DNA of 64,000 bases, taken from NCBI GenBank assembly GCA_015680685.1, contig MNCI01003033.1, positions 1 to 64,000 of the forward strand. The letters are read 5' to 3'. The translations under genes and the position numbers were made by a program. This document shows positions 34,217 to 47,100 of this stretch, one piece after another. Numbering within the stretch: the stretch's first letter is position 1; every line of letters starts with the position of its first letter. Origin of the DNA: Gnetum montanum (taxonomy: Eukaryota; Streptophyta; Gnetopsida; Gnetales; Gnetaceae). The notes below the pieces were generated by a model, which saw only the letters and a list, made by a program, of their open reading frames with translations, was not told where the DNA came from and ran no database searches.

Positions 34217-34675
34217 TGTAATTAAAGTGAAAGCAACTACCATTCACATAAGCTCAGATATTATCATCTCTTTGATTACAAGCACTATCTTTTTTGTAAT
34301 TATATGGTACAATAGTTATGTTGTAATAAAATGTAGTTTTAAGTATTTAACTGCAGATATTTGAAATATAGTGAATGTAAAACTATTGTTCATCTTTGTC
34401 ATTTTACTAGTATTAATATGTCATTTACATGTGGCATCCCATGCTATAAATATGGTTACAATGAAGCCTTCAAGGTAGTGTGTTAGCTTTCATCCCAATG
34501 CTTTCTTCTTTCCCATTCTCTACTATTCATTGTATTTTAGAAATTCTCTCTGAGCTGACATAAAGATTCAGGAGCCTACTTCTTTCTAGGGTTTTTCTTG
34601 TTTTTCCCCAGGATATATTTTATGTTTTTGTATTGATTTATTTTTTCTGTTATCATGAACTATCTAAAAATCACA
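34217..34675 (+). repeat. 3' LTR of the copia element
   Basis: 459 bases, TGTAATTAAAG to AAATCACA. It holds the TATA-like GCTATAAATATGG near 34452, which the 5' LTR keeps in shortened form. Confidence 0.9.
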
Positions 34676-35432
34676 TATTAAAGTATTAATGCAAATCATG
34701 CATCCACCCAAGTGCATCAACGTGTCCCACTCCTCACTTTACCAAGCTCAATGCATGCTTATTTGGGAATATGTAAGGATTATTTATTTAACATTTTATT
34801 AAAAATCTTAAGTTGACATGCTCATGGTTTAAAGAAAATTTAAAGATCTAAATCAAAAGGCCCTTTGTTGTAACTTGAGGATGGTAAAACAAATCTAAAT
34901 CTTGACGTGCAACACTTAGCTCTATAGGAAAAAAAGAATCCAGCAACAAAACTAAAACAAAACAAGTGTAGCATAACTTGTGTGTTTTTAACAATGAAGA
35001 GTGTAAAGGTCAGAATACCAAGTACACAAGTATAGTCATAAAAACTATGTATGATGAAAATCCTAGTGCCACAACTAATGCAAAATAAGTATAGAGTGAC
35101 TTCTATATTTTTAGCCAAGAAGACAGTTATGAACATTTCTTATAAGCTAAGTAAAAAGTATTATAACACTTTGGACAGAGTCAAAGAGTAGTATCTAAGA
35201 CTTGAATATAACAATATCAAAAAACCAATTTAGATTTATGCCAAGGAGATAGATCTATGATAAAAGCTATTTTTTTTATAAGACAATTGATAAAGAAATT
35301 TAGAAAACATATAGAAAATCTACATACAATGTTCATTGATTTGGAAAAAGCATAAAATAACTTAGAGATATTAGTTGGTGAGTTTTGCAAAGGAAAAATA
35401 GCCATACTAAATATATAAAGTGATTCAAAGTT
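34676..35432. other. Interval without a recognisable gene
   Basis: Between the copia element and a truncated LTR. AT-rich; the minus-strand ORF at 34840-35136 has no family resemblance and looks like chance. Confidence 0.45.
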
Positions 35433-36198
35433 GATCATAGTTCGCTGTCTTCCCACCTGGACTAATATTTGCTTTGTCACGTATGGTTTAATCCAAAGTG
35501 AGGCCTATGATGTGATCCTAAACTAGTGCTACTCCTAGAGATAATGGAACATAATCTTGATTAAACTAATGAGTAATAGGAAATGAAGTCTAAGCTAACC
35601 TAAGTGCAATGAGCACCCATTCCTTAATCATTTGTACACATCTTGGACCTCGTGCATGGCTACTACTCGGATTACCAAGCGTAGATCCTAGGTACGCTAC
35701 TGGGTTACCAAGTGGTCACACTTAAATGCTTGTGATTAAGTCGTACTCATTCCGCATTTAACAACAGGAATAATGAATGATGATAAAGAAATATTAACTA
35801 AGAAAACAATAAATAATAATAACAATTAAATAATTAAATCTAAGTGAATGCTGCAATGATGAAGTAATCTCGATCTTTATTTCCAGTCATGTGCACGTCC
35901 AAGTACGTCACACTCGAATAAAGGTGTCGTACAATTACAAGCATCACACTGTGGGCATGCACTGGGAAAATATTCTAACTCTTGTGGGAACAAAATGCAA
36001 GGGCTTTGCTACAACTACTAGAAAGATACCTAAGTGTGGCGGAGGGCCACTTATTTATAGGCTAAAACAGGATCTACGTAAACGAGGCCACGTCGATGCA
36101 TGAAGGGATGCATCGACGGGGCCAAGTCGACGCGGCAATGTATACGGGGCCTCGTATACGTGGCCTAGTCGACACATCGACTGCCTAGCGCTTCATCA
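35433..36198 (-). repeat. LTR A', truncated 3' LTR
   Basis: Close match to 2205-2975 in the same orientation. In element direction it starts TGATGAAG at 36198. Its last 100 or so bases (the U5 end) are missing at 35432. A polypurine tract directly precedes it, so it is a 3' LTR, whereas LTR A is a 5' LTR. U3 has a perfect 11-bp inverted repeat (36091-36101 with 36108-36118) and the near-palindrome GTATACGGGGCCTCGTATAC. The TATA box reads tatttata on the plus strand near 36052. Confidence 0.85.
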
Positions 36199-36208
36199 TA
36201 CCCCCACA
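36199..36208 (-). other. Polypurine tract before LTR A'
   Basis: On the minus strand TGTGGGGGTA stands directly before TGATGAAG. This G-rich tract fixes the LTR boundary and orientation. Confidence 0.65.
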
Positions 36209-37259
36209 ACTGAATAACAACTCATCCTCATGTCAAAGAAAGTGAGGAACAAGCTCAATTGAATACACAGTGGATAGGTATGGGATTGTTGATGACTAGA
36301 AATTTATTCATGTCGCAGTGGAGAATTATGTACCTAATGGTTTTGTATAGTATAGTGCAGGATTCTGACTAAGGTGATTATGTGTTGTTTGGAATAAGGC
36401 ATGATTCACATTTAACTTCTAAGATGCCAACAAACATATATAGAAGTGATTAGTCAAGTGCATTATGGTAGGAGCCTACTTTGGGGAGGACCCACTTGCA
36501 TAATTGTTGTTGATCATGGCTTCAAAATAAAACCTCACATCTTTAAGGACATCATGGGTAGCTTCTCTAAATTTATGCATGATTTTGCGACTACTTCTCA
36601 TCAATTTTGATTATCTTTAATGTATTTATATTGAAATTTCCTCTAAATTCAAAATTTCTTACTCACTTTTGGAACCACATGTTTTTCAATATTCCAATGC
36701 ATTTGTAATATCTTGCAAACTAGACCTTTGGTTTTAGTTGTTTGAAAGCTTGTAAGCTTCCAAAGTCAAGCCAATTTATTGTAAGGGCTAAGGATGTAAT
36801 TTTTGAAATTTTTTGTAACACCTCATTTCTAAACATTATGGTAACTAATAGTAAAAATAATCAAAATGACTTGAACAACTTAATGATTTTAGTTACCTCA
36901 TAGCCTCAGAAATAGTATTTCGTAATCACCTTAACCCTAAATGCTAAAATTTTTTTGACTTTTGGGCTAACTAAGGATCCAAGAAGGGTTAATCATTATG
37001 AAAAAAATTACGAGATAATGTTGAAAGGAATAGTGATGAGTGGTGGAGTAATCCAACACCCAGTTATATAAGACATGAGTGTTCACATGTAGCCCAATCA
37101 TAATCTGTGGAAAAGGCAATGTGATTATGCTAGTAATTGGTTTGAGTTCATGACTATTTTCTTCTCACATGGAGCTAGTATAATCTATCGATATGGTTTA
37201 GCTCTCAATGAGGTATATGATATATTGATGTTGTTAGGCCATGTTTCCTAACTACGATG

Positions 37260-37740
37260 GTAAAGTGTGAAAATAATTCTAAGTCTAAGGAAAATGGTAA
37301 ATGAAGCCAATCTATCCCAAGGCAATGAGTATCCAATCATGGCTTATCGTACATGCCTTGGGCTCATGTAACTATTACTGGGATTACCAAGTGTGTTCAC
37401 TATTGAGTGAATCAAGTGAAACCACTACTGGGTTACCAAACAATTACACTTAAATGCTCGAAACTATTCATACTCATTCTTCTTTATTAATGAACAAGGA
37501 AAGTAAAGTATTTGGAAATGTAAATGATTAAACTAAGAAAACAATAAAAACTATGCTAAGTAAAACAAGAAAACTAAGTGGAGTTTCAATGATGAAAAGC
37601 AATCTTGATCTTTATTTCTGGTCATGAATTGTGCCCAAGTACACTTCACTCGAATAAAGATTCTGGACAATTGCTCAACAACACACTACAGGCATTCACT
37701 TTATTATAAAAGCTACAAAAACAAACTACAAGAATTTGGA
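37260..37740 (-). repeat. LTR fragment, antisense (copy 2)
   Basis: Counterpart of 23760-24250 within the long repeat; same orientation and extent. Confidence 0.7.
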
Positions 37741-37979
37741 TAAGGATGGATGAAAATTATGTTGTAGCTAAATTATTTATTTTGTAGTGAAGACATATTT
37801 AGTTTAGAAGGACTTGGTCCAGACATGCCTAGAGAATGAGATGCTGATCATAGAGAATCATTACTTACAGAATGTTGATGTGTAAGAATAGCAGATGCAA
37901 GAATTCATCCATTAACAATAGGTGTAGCTATCCACAGTAAACACTGAACTAAGAAGATTGGTAGCTAAAAATAGAAATC

Positions 37980-38960
37980 ATTCTATGGAAGAAGTGCATG
38001 CCTTACATCAAAATCTACGATTGAGATTGCTCCTTAGAATAATGAGACTCTCAAATTTGAAACAATCAAGAATCACTACAAAGATTAAGATGGCCTACAG
38101 AAGAAAGTTAATAAAAAACACAGCCAAATGAATTTAAGGAAAAATTTAATGAGACCCTCTAGCAACTCTAGCAACGAAAAGAGGTGTGGTAACCTATCGT
38201 TGACGGGATAGATGCTTACAAAAAGTAGATATCTGCATGAAGAAGTTTTAGATTGAAGAGATGGCATAATACATGGAGCTTTCCAATCTTCGATATGTAA
38301 ACATACCAATGCTGACTATTAGACGACCATGATCAAAGCTAGAGAAATAGATGGCTAGCTTGTACTTGTTGTATGAGGTATAGTTCAAGCACCACAAGGA
38401 GACCAAACAAAAACTTGACATTACAAACATTGAACTCAAAGCTCTCAAGGCAAGATTCACTGATCAAAGATCATCTGCTAAGAACCTAGCTAGAAGAATG
38501 AACGATTTCCAGGAACTGTAGAATGCAATCATGATGTTCGACATTGAACACAAACAATTTGCTACTTGTTTTATTAATGTTAAGGAGTTGTTCCAAACAA
38601 TGCCCTATCCTTGGGATGTGCCCATTCTGGCCCACATTGGTGAAGCTACATGAACTATGCATAATCCCAGGAGTAAGGAGGAGAAGATGAAAGCATTATT
38701 GAATGCTTTCCATTTTCACTAGAAGTTGCAATTGTAGTAGGACAACCACAATAGCCTCAACCACTGTGTGTGCCTGAAGCAAGAGAAGGTCTTTTAGAAC
38801 CTCAAGAGCCTCCACCACCTAGAACTATTTAATGTTTGCCATCATCTTTGCACCAACAAAGGGATTGTGTTTATCAATTTTGTCTTGGTGTTTAATTTTG
38901 TAGTCCTGAACACCAAAAAATTTTGTAATGATTGTATATCCATACACTCAAGCACTTAGT
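37980..38960 (+). pseudogene. Coiled-coil ORF (copy 2)
   Basis: Counterpart of 24480-25487, with SMEEVHALHQNL near 37983 and the KELFQTMPYPWDVPILAHIG block near 38580-38640. The stops are largely the same as in copy 1, so the gene was already broken before the segment was duplicated. Confidence 0.6.
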
Positions 38961-39024
38961 GTTTGTTTCTATTTGTCATATGTCTGTTGTCAGTTAATAA
39001 TTCCATACCTTCCCAAATTTGTAA

Positions 39025-39025
39025 N
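39025..39025. other. Single ambiguous base at missing sequence
   Basis: At GTAANAGTTTTC the text jumps from the equivalent of 25552 to that of 25748 in copy 1, so 195 bases including the LTR promoter are absent exactly at the N. Confidence 0.85.
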
Positions 39026-39728
39026 AGTTTTCTTGCATGAAAGTTAATATTTTTCTAAGTACCTGTAATAGGAGTCAAGAGTATATGGATCTTTATTCAT
39101 TCACTATTTTGCTTGAGCACAACAACGTGCATAGTAATAAAGATGCACTTTCTGATAAACCTTGTAGCACTTCGAAATAGACTAATTATTAACTTATGCA
39201 TTTACTATTTTTTGTAATTTTTTTAATGCTTCAAGTAATTAAATATTTAATTAATCTAAATTAAGCTAGGTTAAATAATGATTAATTAAGTACATAAGTA
39301 TGACCACTTCAAGCATATGCTTGGCACTTGGTAATTCTAATAACACTTAACGTTTGGTAACATAATAGCATTAAATGTGTTTAGGATGTGTACGATAAGT
39401 GAGAACAAATACTTATGTTAGGATTAGTTAGGAGTAGCTCATTAGATTAAATTAGAAATTTAATTACTCTATTTTATACATCATTCTCATCCTTAGGTGA
39501 CTTAAAACAAAAAACATAAAAAATGATAAAAATCATATGCCTCAGTTGCACTTAACTATACCCTTGCATTTCACAAGTGTAATTGGAAAGACAACAATTG
39601 CAATGGTTAGTTTCACTTCCTAGATACTAGTGTACTTAGAAGGCTATAAGTCCAGGGAATTCAACTAGATCATGCACAAATGCTTATTGATTCGTATGGC
39701 TAGGTGTAGGGGTACACGTCGCTCATCA
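39026..39728 (+). repeat. LTR G, copy 2 (U3 missing)
   Basis: Matches 25748-26450 and ends TCATCA at 39728. U3 and TATA box are lost at the N. Confidence 0.8.
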
Positions 39729-40056
39729 CATGGACAATATCCAATTCTTAGTCTTTCCAAACTATATTTAAATAAATTTAAAAATTTGAGGGATAAGGTA
39801 AATAACCCATAATTTGCATGAAAACATATCTTCCAAAAATTTCATTAGTGATAGACTCATATAAATCATCAAGCATCTTGTAAAATGGTAAAGAAGCAAT
39901 AAATCTGCTTAAAGCATCACCCGCGAAATCTAGCAATATTGTAGGTAATTCCAAATAGATTCAATAGAGAAATGTCTACTTAAGATATGATTTATTGATC
40001 TAAGATGATTGAATATTAAGATTATTATAGGCTTGCTACTAGAACTCTACCGATGC

Positions 40057-41860
40057 CTACGACATAAGGATGTCACAACAGTTTGTAGGTTTTTGGATCT
40101 AACAGGTTTTTATTGATGTTTTACTAAAGATTATTCTACTTTGGTAGTCTCTTTGATATATCTTTTATAATAAAAATATGTTTTCAATTTTAATGAAAGA
40201 TGTACAAAAGCTTTTCAAATACCAAAGATGTTATTAACAATGTTGCCTTTCCTATGACTCTGAGATGAAAATTTACTATTTAAAGTATCTACGGATGCCT
40301 ACGACATAGGGATCAATAGAGTTATTTCACAAGAATATAAAGTGGTATGTTTTGAGTCTCATAAATTACAAGGATTTGAGATAAATTATTTAATCTATGG
40401 TCTAGAATTATCAACAATTATACATGCTTTAAAAATTTGGAGGTACTACCTTGTGAAAAAAATATTTGTATTAAAAACAAATCATAAGAGTCTAGAATAT
40501 CTACAAAGATAATCCATCTTGAACACAAGATAACATAGGTGGATGAAATTACTTTTTGAATATGATTTTGAGATTAAGTACATTCCAAGAAAATAAAATA
40601 TAGTGGTAGAGGCCCTTAATCCTAGATGTGGAATTAAATGATTGGTGTTGTAATAACTCTTATGGAAGGAGAGACTAAGGATCTGATAAAGGAAGATTCT
40701 TATTTTAAGTAGATTTTAACTAATATAATCTTTGAACCTAATTACCATCTCTTTCTAGAAGGTCTATTAATGAAGGGATAGAGAATGTGTATTTAGAAGG
40801 TACATGGAGATAGGAATTATTATCCAAAGCCTATGAAGTACCATACACTAGAAATCATGGATAGAACAAAACCTATGTGATAATACACAAGTTTTATTTT
40901 TAGGTAGGGATAAAGAATGATATGTCCACTTACAATAGAAATTGTCTAACTTGTCAAAGAATGAAAGCTAAGTGAAGTAAAACCAAGTGGATTATTGAAA
41001 CCTCTAAAAGTTGCAACATGGAAATGGAAAGATGTCACTATATAATTCATTGTAGAATTATCAATGACCAAGAAGAAGAATGACTCAATCTTGGTTGTAG
41101 TTAATCATCTATCAAAGATGGCTCACTTTAGATCCTTGAAATATATAAATACAACAGAAGATGCAACTCATAAATTTGTAGCAAAAGTATTTTAGCCACA
41201 TGGATGTCCCAAATGAATCACATTAGATAGAGATCCTAAGTTTATTTTTAAATTTAAAACAAATTTAAGAAACTCAAAAGCTAATTGAAGTTCTACACTA
41301 TGTACCATCCTAAAACTAATAGCCAATAGAATGAGTTAATAAGATATTGAATGATATTTTATGGAGTTACATTGGGAGGAGACCTATGACATGGGAAAGC
41401 TACTTACATTTGGTTGAATTTTCCTATAAAAAAAATTACTAAGGATCTACACATAAAACCTTATTTGAATACATGTACGAGTAAAATTTCCAAACATCAT
41501 TAACTTGGGTAATCCTTGATCCTACCCTAAGAGTATAATGGAAGGAAGAAAAAATCAAATTCATGGAATAGAATTTGCAAGTAGCCCAAGAGAAGTATAA
41601 GAGGTATGTAGATCAACATCATTTTAAAAAAGAGTTTCACATAGGATACTAGGTATTATTGATGGTTAAATCCACTAGACGTTCCTTAAATCTAGGAAGA
41701 TATACCAAGTTAGCTTCTCAATATTATGGTCCTTTTATGATCTTAGAACAACTTGGTGAATCAACATAAGACATTCCATGGAAGTTGACTTAGGAAGTTC
41801 CATAAGAATAAGGTACCTTACATATTGCATTGGAACACTCTACCCTTGAGATCTAACATT
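40057..41860 (+). pseudogene. Ty3/gypsy pol relic: RT end, RNase H, integrase
   Basis: RT thumb words are at 40070-40290. RNase H at 40317-40640 reads VVCFESHKLQGFEINYLIYG, WRYYLVKKIFVLKTNHKSLE and FEYDFEIKYIPRK in order. Integrase pieces follow: CLTCQRMKAK near 40940, DRDPKF near 41228, and the C-terminal part with AQEKYKRYVDQHHFKKEFHI near 41580 and YTKLASQYYGPFMILEQLGE near 41700. The integrase C-terminus resembles the G-P-F chromovirus type, a different lineage from element B. Many stops. No LTR identified. Confidence 0.82.
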
Positions 41861-43299
41861 AGCTTTTAGGTTAAACCAATTATAATTAAGGATCATAGAA
41901 TGAAGAAGCTTAGTAATGAAACCATTATCGAAGTACTTATCTAATGATCAAACTATGATCAACAAACTTGGAAGAATAGGAAGTGTATCCAACTAATGTC
42001 CTCATATTTTTTGATCACCATGATAATGAATAAATAATTAATGTTTTCATTAATAGAGACTTGTTAGGATGTGAATTGATGCTCTTTGTTACTTGGTTTC
42101 CCTAATTTTCTGATTTAGACAGGTAGTTGTGAGCTCATGTGATCCATAGCTACCTACGGTCCAGAGTCATGAGACAGGATTGGATCTTTAATGAGTTTTG
42201 AACTCATAAAAGGAAAAATGTCCATATTACGACCATTGAGAGTTAATTTTTAGAAGATAGAAGACTAAGGAACAAGTGGAGTTAGCTTCAAATGAAGATG
42301 AGGGCAACACAGGAAGTTGGATTTGAGTTTGACAAGCTATTATAAGCTCATGTGATCCTCATGAGCTTGTAACATATAATTTATATTAGCTACAACTCAC
42401 AACTAGTTGTAATTTATTCTTTAATTGAAAACTAGAATTCATCAGTGTGAGTTCCTATGACTCGAATCTCTATCATAACCATAATAGATCTCTCAGCCTC
42501 ATTGGTCACTTGACCATTTGGATTCAAATACTTGACTTTTGGAAATGGTTGATTGAGATTGTTGATCTTAGTTACTCGTAATGGTGTATTAACTTGATGA
42601 TTCTTCATCAGACCCTAAGCTACAACCTAGCTGCAGCTCACACCTAGGTCATAGTCATTAGCTAGAAGTTGTTGCAACCACTAACTAAAGTTGTTTTAGC
42701 ATCAAATCGAAGTAGAACTATAAAGACTCAAGAAAAGAGAATAGTAAAGGAGAAGAAGAGCAACAAAGATAAATAATCAAAGAGTTTTTTAAGATATAGA
42801 TATTAAGAATAAATTGAATTATTTGAATGATGTTGTTTGTATTAAAGATTGAATAATAAGAGAGTCATTTCTTCTTGTTTAGGAGTGAATTAATGTTAGG
42901 TGTTCTTTGTCATAATTTTGGTAACTTAACCTCATGTAGGTTATAGTCCTTTGTTTAATTGATGCTCACATTCTATAGTGCAAGAACACAAGAATTGGGT
43001 AAGACTATTATTAAATTAATATGTAGTTTCTTATGTGTAGATGATAATGATGATAATAATGGAGCTGAAAATAAGAAGCTTAATAAGGAAGTAATTGTAG
43101 AATAGCTAAATTGAAACATCCCCAAAGAAAATTCATGTTGTAGCCCATAGCCAAAATTCTTTGTAATTTGATGAGAAAATAAAGGCAAATGCAATTATCT
43201 TATTTCCCCCAAAATCATGCATTATGGCCCTATATTACTAGAATTTAAAGTAGTTTTTAATTTAAAATATGAGATGTGCAACCTATATGCTATAGATAT
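41861..43299. other. Interval without a recognisable gene
   Basis: AT-rich, only short ORFs. GAGCTCATGTGATCC-like words recur (near 42131 and 42345). It may hold the 3' part of the preceding gypsy relic. Confidence 0.4.
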
Positions 43300-43870
43300 A
43301 ATATGTTTCAGCTTGTAGAGGCTAAAAAATGCTTCACAAGCCATAAATGCCTTATCTCCCAGCTTGCGGAAGCTACAAAACCCATGTATTCTAGCTTGAG
43401 GAGGTTAAAAGTAATTCAAAAGCTACTAAAATTTGATATTTTAACCTCATACATTGAGCATTGCAATTTTTTATGTTGGACAACCCACAAAGACAATATG
43501 CAAGATTTGGCTATTAATCTTGTATGCTAGGCATAGAAATTCTATATGTTGGGTTGTGTACATAGGTAGCTTACGAAAAACAAAGAATTAGATAAAATTA
43601 TTTGTATGATGCATCCAATAATTTTTTAGCAATCATGATAGAATTAACTAGCAACAAGATAGGGACCCAAGGCCTATTTAAAAAATGATCTATTTCATTG
43701 TAAGGAGTTTTAGCATTTTGCATCTACATTGAACCTGAGACTTTCAAGCATTGTAGACATCCAAGAGTCCACTATGACCATAATCATTTTTCCACAATGT
43801 AGACCACCAAAGCAAACAAGTGAAGTTAAAGAGTAGATCTATGCAAATATGTTACAAAATACACCCTATG
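43300..43870 (+). repeat. 5' LTR of element F (approximate)
   Basis: 43510-43822 aligns with 49010-49321 (for example ATTAATCTTGTA-TTAATCTTGTA, AATCATGATAGAATTAACT against AATCATGACAGAATTAACT, and AAGAGTCCACTATGA in both). A TATA-like TATTTAAA is at 43676. The upstream part carries three copies of an AGCTTG-x-GGAGGCTAAAA-like repeat (43312, 43361, 43393), which the other LTR lacks. Confidence 0.6.
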
Positions 43871-44515
43871 ATTGTATCAAAGCCTAAGGGTGTTATTCCA
43901 CCTTTTGGATTTTCCAAAACCCATAATCTATATCTCCCAAACATTTACTTGTAACATTTTATTTCAAAGCATTAATATCAAAGTTGTAGTTCTACCTTTG
44001 TTTTCTCATTTTTAACCTATTGTCCTATTATAGCCTTCTATGTTGTGTTTTAAAATTAAGGTGATCGTTCATATTTGTTCTTTGCCTTGTAACAAATCCA
44101 CTAAGTCCTCATTTGATCAGCAAGACTATTTGAGACACTTGTATATCCTTCTCGAGGCCCATGGATTTTTGGGTTAAACTGTTTTGACAAGGATCTTTGG
44201 CCCTCCATCACTAAATTTTTTCCATTGCTATAGTTTTTGGCACTAGAAGGATAGCCTTTGCTCAACTTCTTTGCAAAAACCTATTGTGAAATTTTTCATT
44301 AGTGTTGGCTTTATCCCAACATGTGAATTGCAATTTATTTTGACTTTATTTAATCTTTACATTAGTGTTGAGTCTTCTCAAAGTCTAGCATCTCCTGCAC
44401 TGCCTTTGTAGTTGCAGCATATACTACAAATCCTTATTTACACCATTCACATTTTATAGTTTCCTAGCCATTTTCATTTAGTAAATTTTAAGGAAAAAGT
44501 TTCACTTTGCACTGC

Positions 44516-45020
44516 AATATAGTTATGGCTAAGGCTTTCATATGCTGTGTATGCTAAATCCTTCATATGTTGTGTACACTAAAGCTTTCATATGCTAGGT
44601 TTGGTGTACGCTAAAGCTTTCGTATGTTGTGTACACTAAAGCTTTTGTATGCTATGTATGGTATACGCTAAAGCTTTCATATGTTGTGTATGCTAAAGAT
44701 TTTATATGTTGTGTATGCTAAAGCTTTAGCATGTTGTATATGTTAAAGCTTTTGTATGCTATGTATGCTAAATATTTTGTATGCTATATATGCTAAAGCT
44801 TTTGTATGCTCTGTATGCTAAAGCTTTCATATGCTAAATCTTTCATTTGCTTCATATGCTAAAGATTTAATATGTTTTGTAGTTAATGCTTTATATGATG
44901 AAGCTTTCATTTACTTCGTATGATAAAGCTTTCATATGCTGAGACTACTTCATACACTAGGATTACTTGCATCATATGTTAGGATTGTCTCATAAGCTAA
45001 GACTCCCATACGTTGAGCAG
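44516..45020 (+). repeat. Minisatellite, degenerate unit of about 24 bp
   Basis: About 20 variants of GCTAAAGCTTTCATATGCTGTGTAT (shown divided: GCTAAAGCTTTC, ATATGCTGTGTAT) follow each other. AAGCTT and CATATG are both palindromes, so the array is rich in self-complementary words. It lies in the leader between LTR and gag of element F. Confidence 0.9.
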
Positions 45021-45949
45021 TCTCATATGCTAAGCCTTCTAGCCTACTGCTTAGTTTAACATTTCATTGATGCCTTTTCACTAGTTGACTGTATTATCCC
45101 TTAACCTTACATATATGGCCCCTAACCAAGGAGTTCACATCTATGATCCAAAATTCCTAGCAGTCATAGAATGTAGGTAATCACTTAGACAGAGAGAAAA
45201 GAACCTAGACTTCACAATTATAAACAAGAAATTTTGTAACTTTCTTTATGCCAAGATATAGGTAGGCCTCCTCATACCATGCTTTGATTCTAACATTATG
45301 TATTAATTTAAAATCATACATCAAGATGGGAAAGAATACTATTTCTAACCTTATGACAAAATACCTTTAACCAATTTCTATGTCCACATGTTAATACAAC
45401 ATAGAAACATCAATGAGTGGAGTGAAAAGATTAGTTTAGATAAACATCAAAAGGAGTAATATGAATTTGATGTGGACCAAGAGCTGAACATCTTTTTTGG
45501 AAGCCTCTTCCAAAAATTGGCTCCCAAAACAATGGTTCCTAGCTTTGCATCTTCCATATCATCTATGAAAAAAGTTCCTTGATCTTTTCCTATTTATTTC
45601 ATCATGTTTGGGGCAATTCCTATCATTTCCATGCACTAAGCTCAACCTATGTTCCAACCTACCTCCCTCTTTTCATCGATGTCCTTTGTAGCACAACCTT
45701 TCTCCGTGCATCCATCACCAATAGTATCTACCACACACCATCCTTTCTCCATAGCAATGGATCCCTCTATGGGACCTTAGGCCATGCAAACTTCCCACAC
45801 CTCCTTTTTCCCTTTCCTCCCTCAAGTTCCAACACAAACATCCTTCTCTTTATTTAACCCTCCTACCACAATGATCACCTAGCCCCTTCCATCAATACCA
45901 CTACCCATCATGCAGCCCCAAGCCTCTCAACTTCCACCACAACCATTTT

Positions 45950-47100
45950 TTCAAACTCCCCAACTTAGAAGGATGTCCTAAGTCCTGGATCAAGCCTTCC
46001 AAATGATCCAAGATCTCACTGAAGAGTTTTAGAAGCTTAAAGCCTCCACTACCTAGACAATTAAGATTATGGACTTCTACCAAGATGATTCCATTAGTCC
46101 TACCATCCTACAGATAGCTCTTTTTACTAGCATCCCAATTTTCAATTTCACCAAGTACCATGGTGAGGATGATTCTAACTTACACCTCATTACCTTCAAA
46201 TTTGAGTGCTTATTACTATAAGCTTTATCCCACACTATTATGCATGGATATCTTGGATTGATATTGTGCATTACTTAGATGTTCTATTACCTCCCTAGAG
46301 TACTTGATCTCACAGTTTGTTGATTGCTTCAATTATAACTTAAAACTTGACACAATGCTTGACCAATTGATGAAAGTTAAACAGGGGTCCCATGAACCTA
46401 TATAGAAGTTCACACATAAATGGAATGCTCTCCATAATCAGATTTCCAAACCCATTGCTAAGACATATCTTTTGGCCATATTTAAGAAGGTGGTTAGTGA
46501 ATTTATCAAGTTCAAATTATATCACTTAGAGCCCCAATCACTAAGCCAAGCCTTTTCACAAACTAAAAACATTGAGGAAGCAGCTGAGGCTAGTAACAAT
46601 GTGGCCTATAAAAACCAACATACAAGGAGGGATAGGGAGAACACTAAGCAAGAATAAACAAAAGTGATTGAAATATCCAAGGATACAAAGTAAGAAAAAA
46701 GGTAAAGATCACTGCCATGTAGCACATCTTTTGACACATCACAACCATTCACTACCTATGTCCCAAATTAACCAAGACCAAACTTTGGGCGGAGTGATAG
46801 GACTAAGTATGCTAGGTTGCCTATGAAGCCCTCTAAGATTTTAGAATAGCTACTTAAAGATAATCATATACAACATAAGCAACTATTTAAATAAGCTTGT
46901 AAAAGGCATGATATTCTTTGTGACATAACTAGAGACCCAATGATTGCTATCAAAGATGATCCGAAGCTACCAAAGTACTTCAAATTGGATAGGTTTTGCC
47001 ATTATCATCAAATGGTTGGTTATGATATCAATTTTTTCCTAGCATTGAAAAATGACATCTAGAAGATCATTAACTATGGATAACTAGTGTTGAATGAGCC
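45950..47100 (+). pseudogene. gag of element F
   Basis: IPIFNFTKYHGEDDSNLHLI near 46130 matches the K-Y-x-G-x-x-D-P-x-x-H-L motif of Tat/Ogre-type gag. The piece at 46472-46657 is the helical end of the domain (FKKVVSEFIKFKLYHLEPQS). FCHYHQMVGYDINFFLALKN near 46995 is the Y-C-x-Y-H-x-x-x-G-H-D-T-x-x-C knuckle, decayed: H is Y and the last C is F. Several stops. Confidence 0.75.

Larger units (their letters stand above)
30728..34675 (+). mobile_element. Ty1/copia retrotransposon with both LTRs and TSD
   Basis: The 5' LTR (30728-31116) and 3' LTR (34217-34675) start TGT and end CACA, and TATTA stands on both sides (30723-30727 and 34676-34680), a perfect 5-bp target-site duplication. Between them are a PBS like the initiator tRNA-Met complement, gag, PR, IN, RT, RNase H and a purine tract, in copia order. 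The element is short (3.9 kb) because most of gag and a stretch between IN and RT are missing. Roughly one base in ten differs over the first 150 bases of the LTRs I compared, so it is old. Stops in every domain make it dead. It sits in the same orientation as the CHS-like gene. Confidence 0.95.
36324..40056 (+). repeat. Long direct repeat, copy 2 (about 3.7 kb)
   Basis: Second copy of 22824-26778, in the same orientation, offset by 13.5 kb at the start. It is shorter by about 195 bases that are missing at the N at 39025 (copy 1 bases 25553-25747). It ends at cgatgc, where Ty3/gypsy RT sequence begins, so this copy is joined into or next to that element. Confidence 0.93.

Noticed and set aside
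2099-36198. Pairing LTR A with LTR A' as ends of one element
   Set aside because: A has a PBS and A' a polypurine tract, but their internal regions point away from each other's position (gag of A runs to base 1, the interior of A' lies right of 36199). They are ends of two different elements.
25593-40056. Reading the LTRs G1 and G2 as the two ends of one giant element carrying the PKS gene
   Set aside because: The identical sequence continues about 330 bases beyond both LTRs and starts 2.7 kb before them, so they are parts of a segment duplication.
44516-45020. CRISPR-like array
   Set aside because: Units follow without unique spacers and vary in sequence; a minisatellite in plant DNA.
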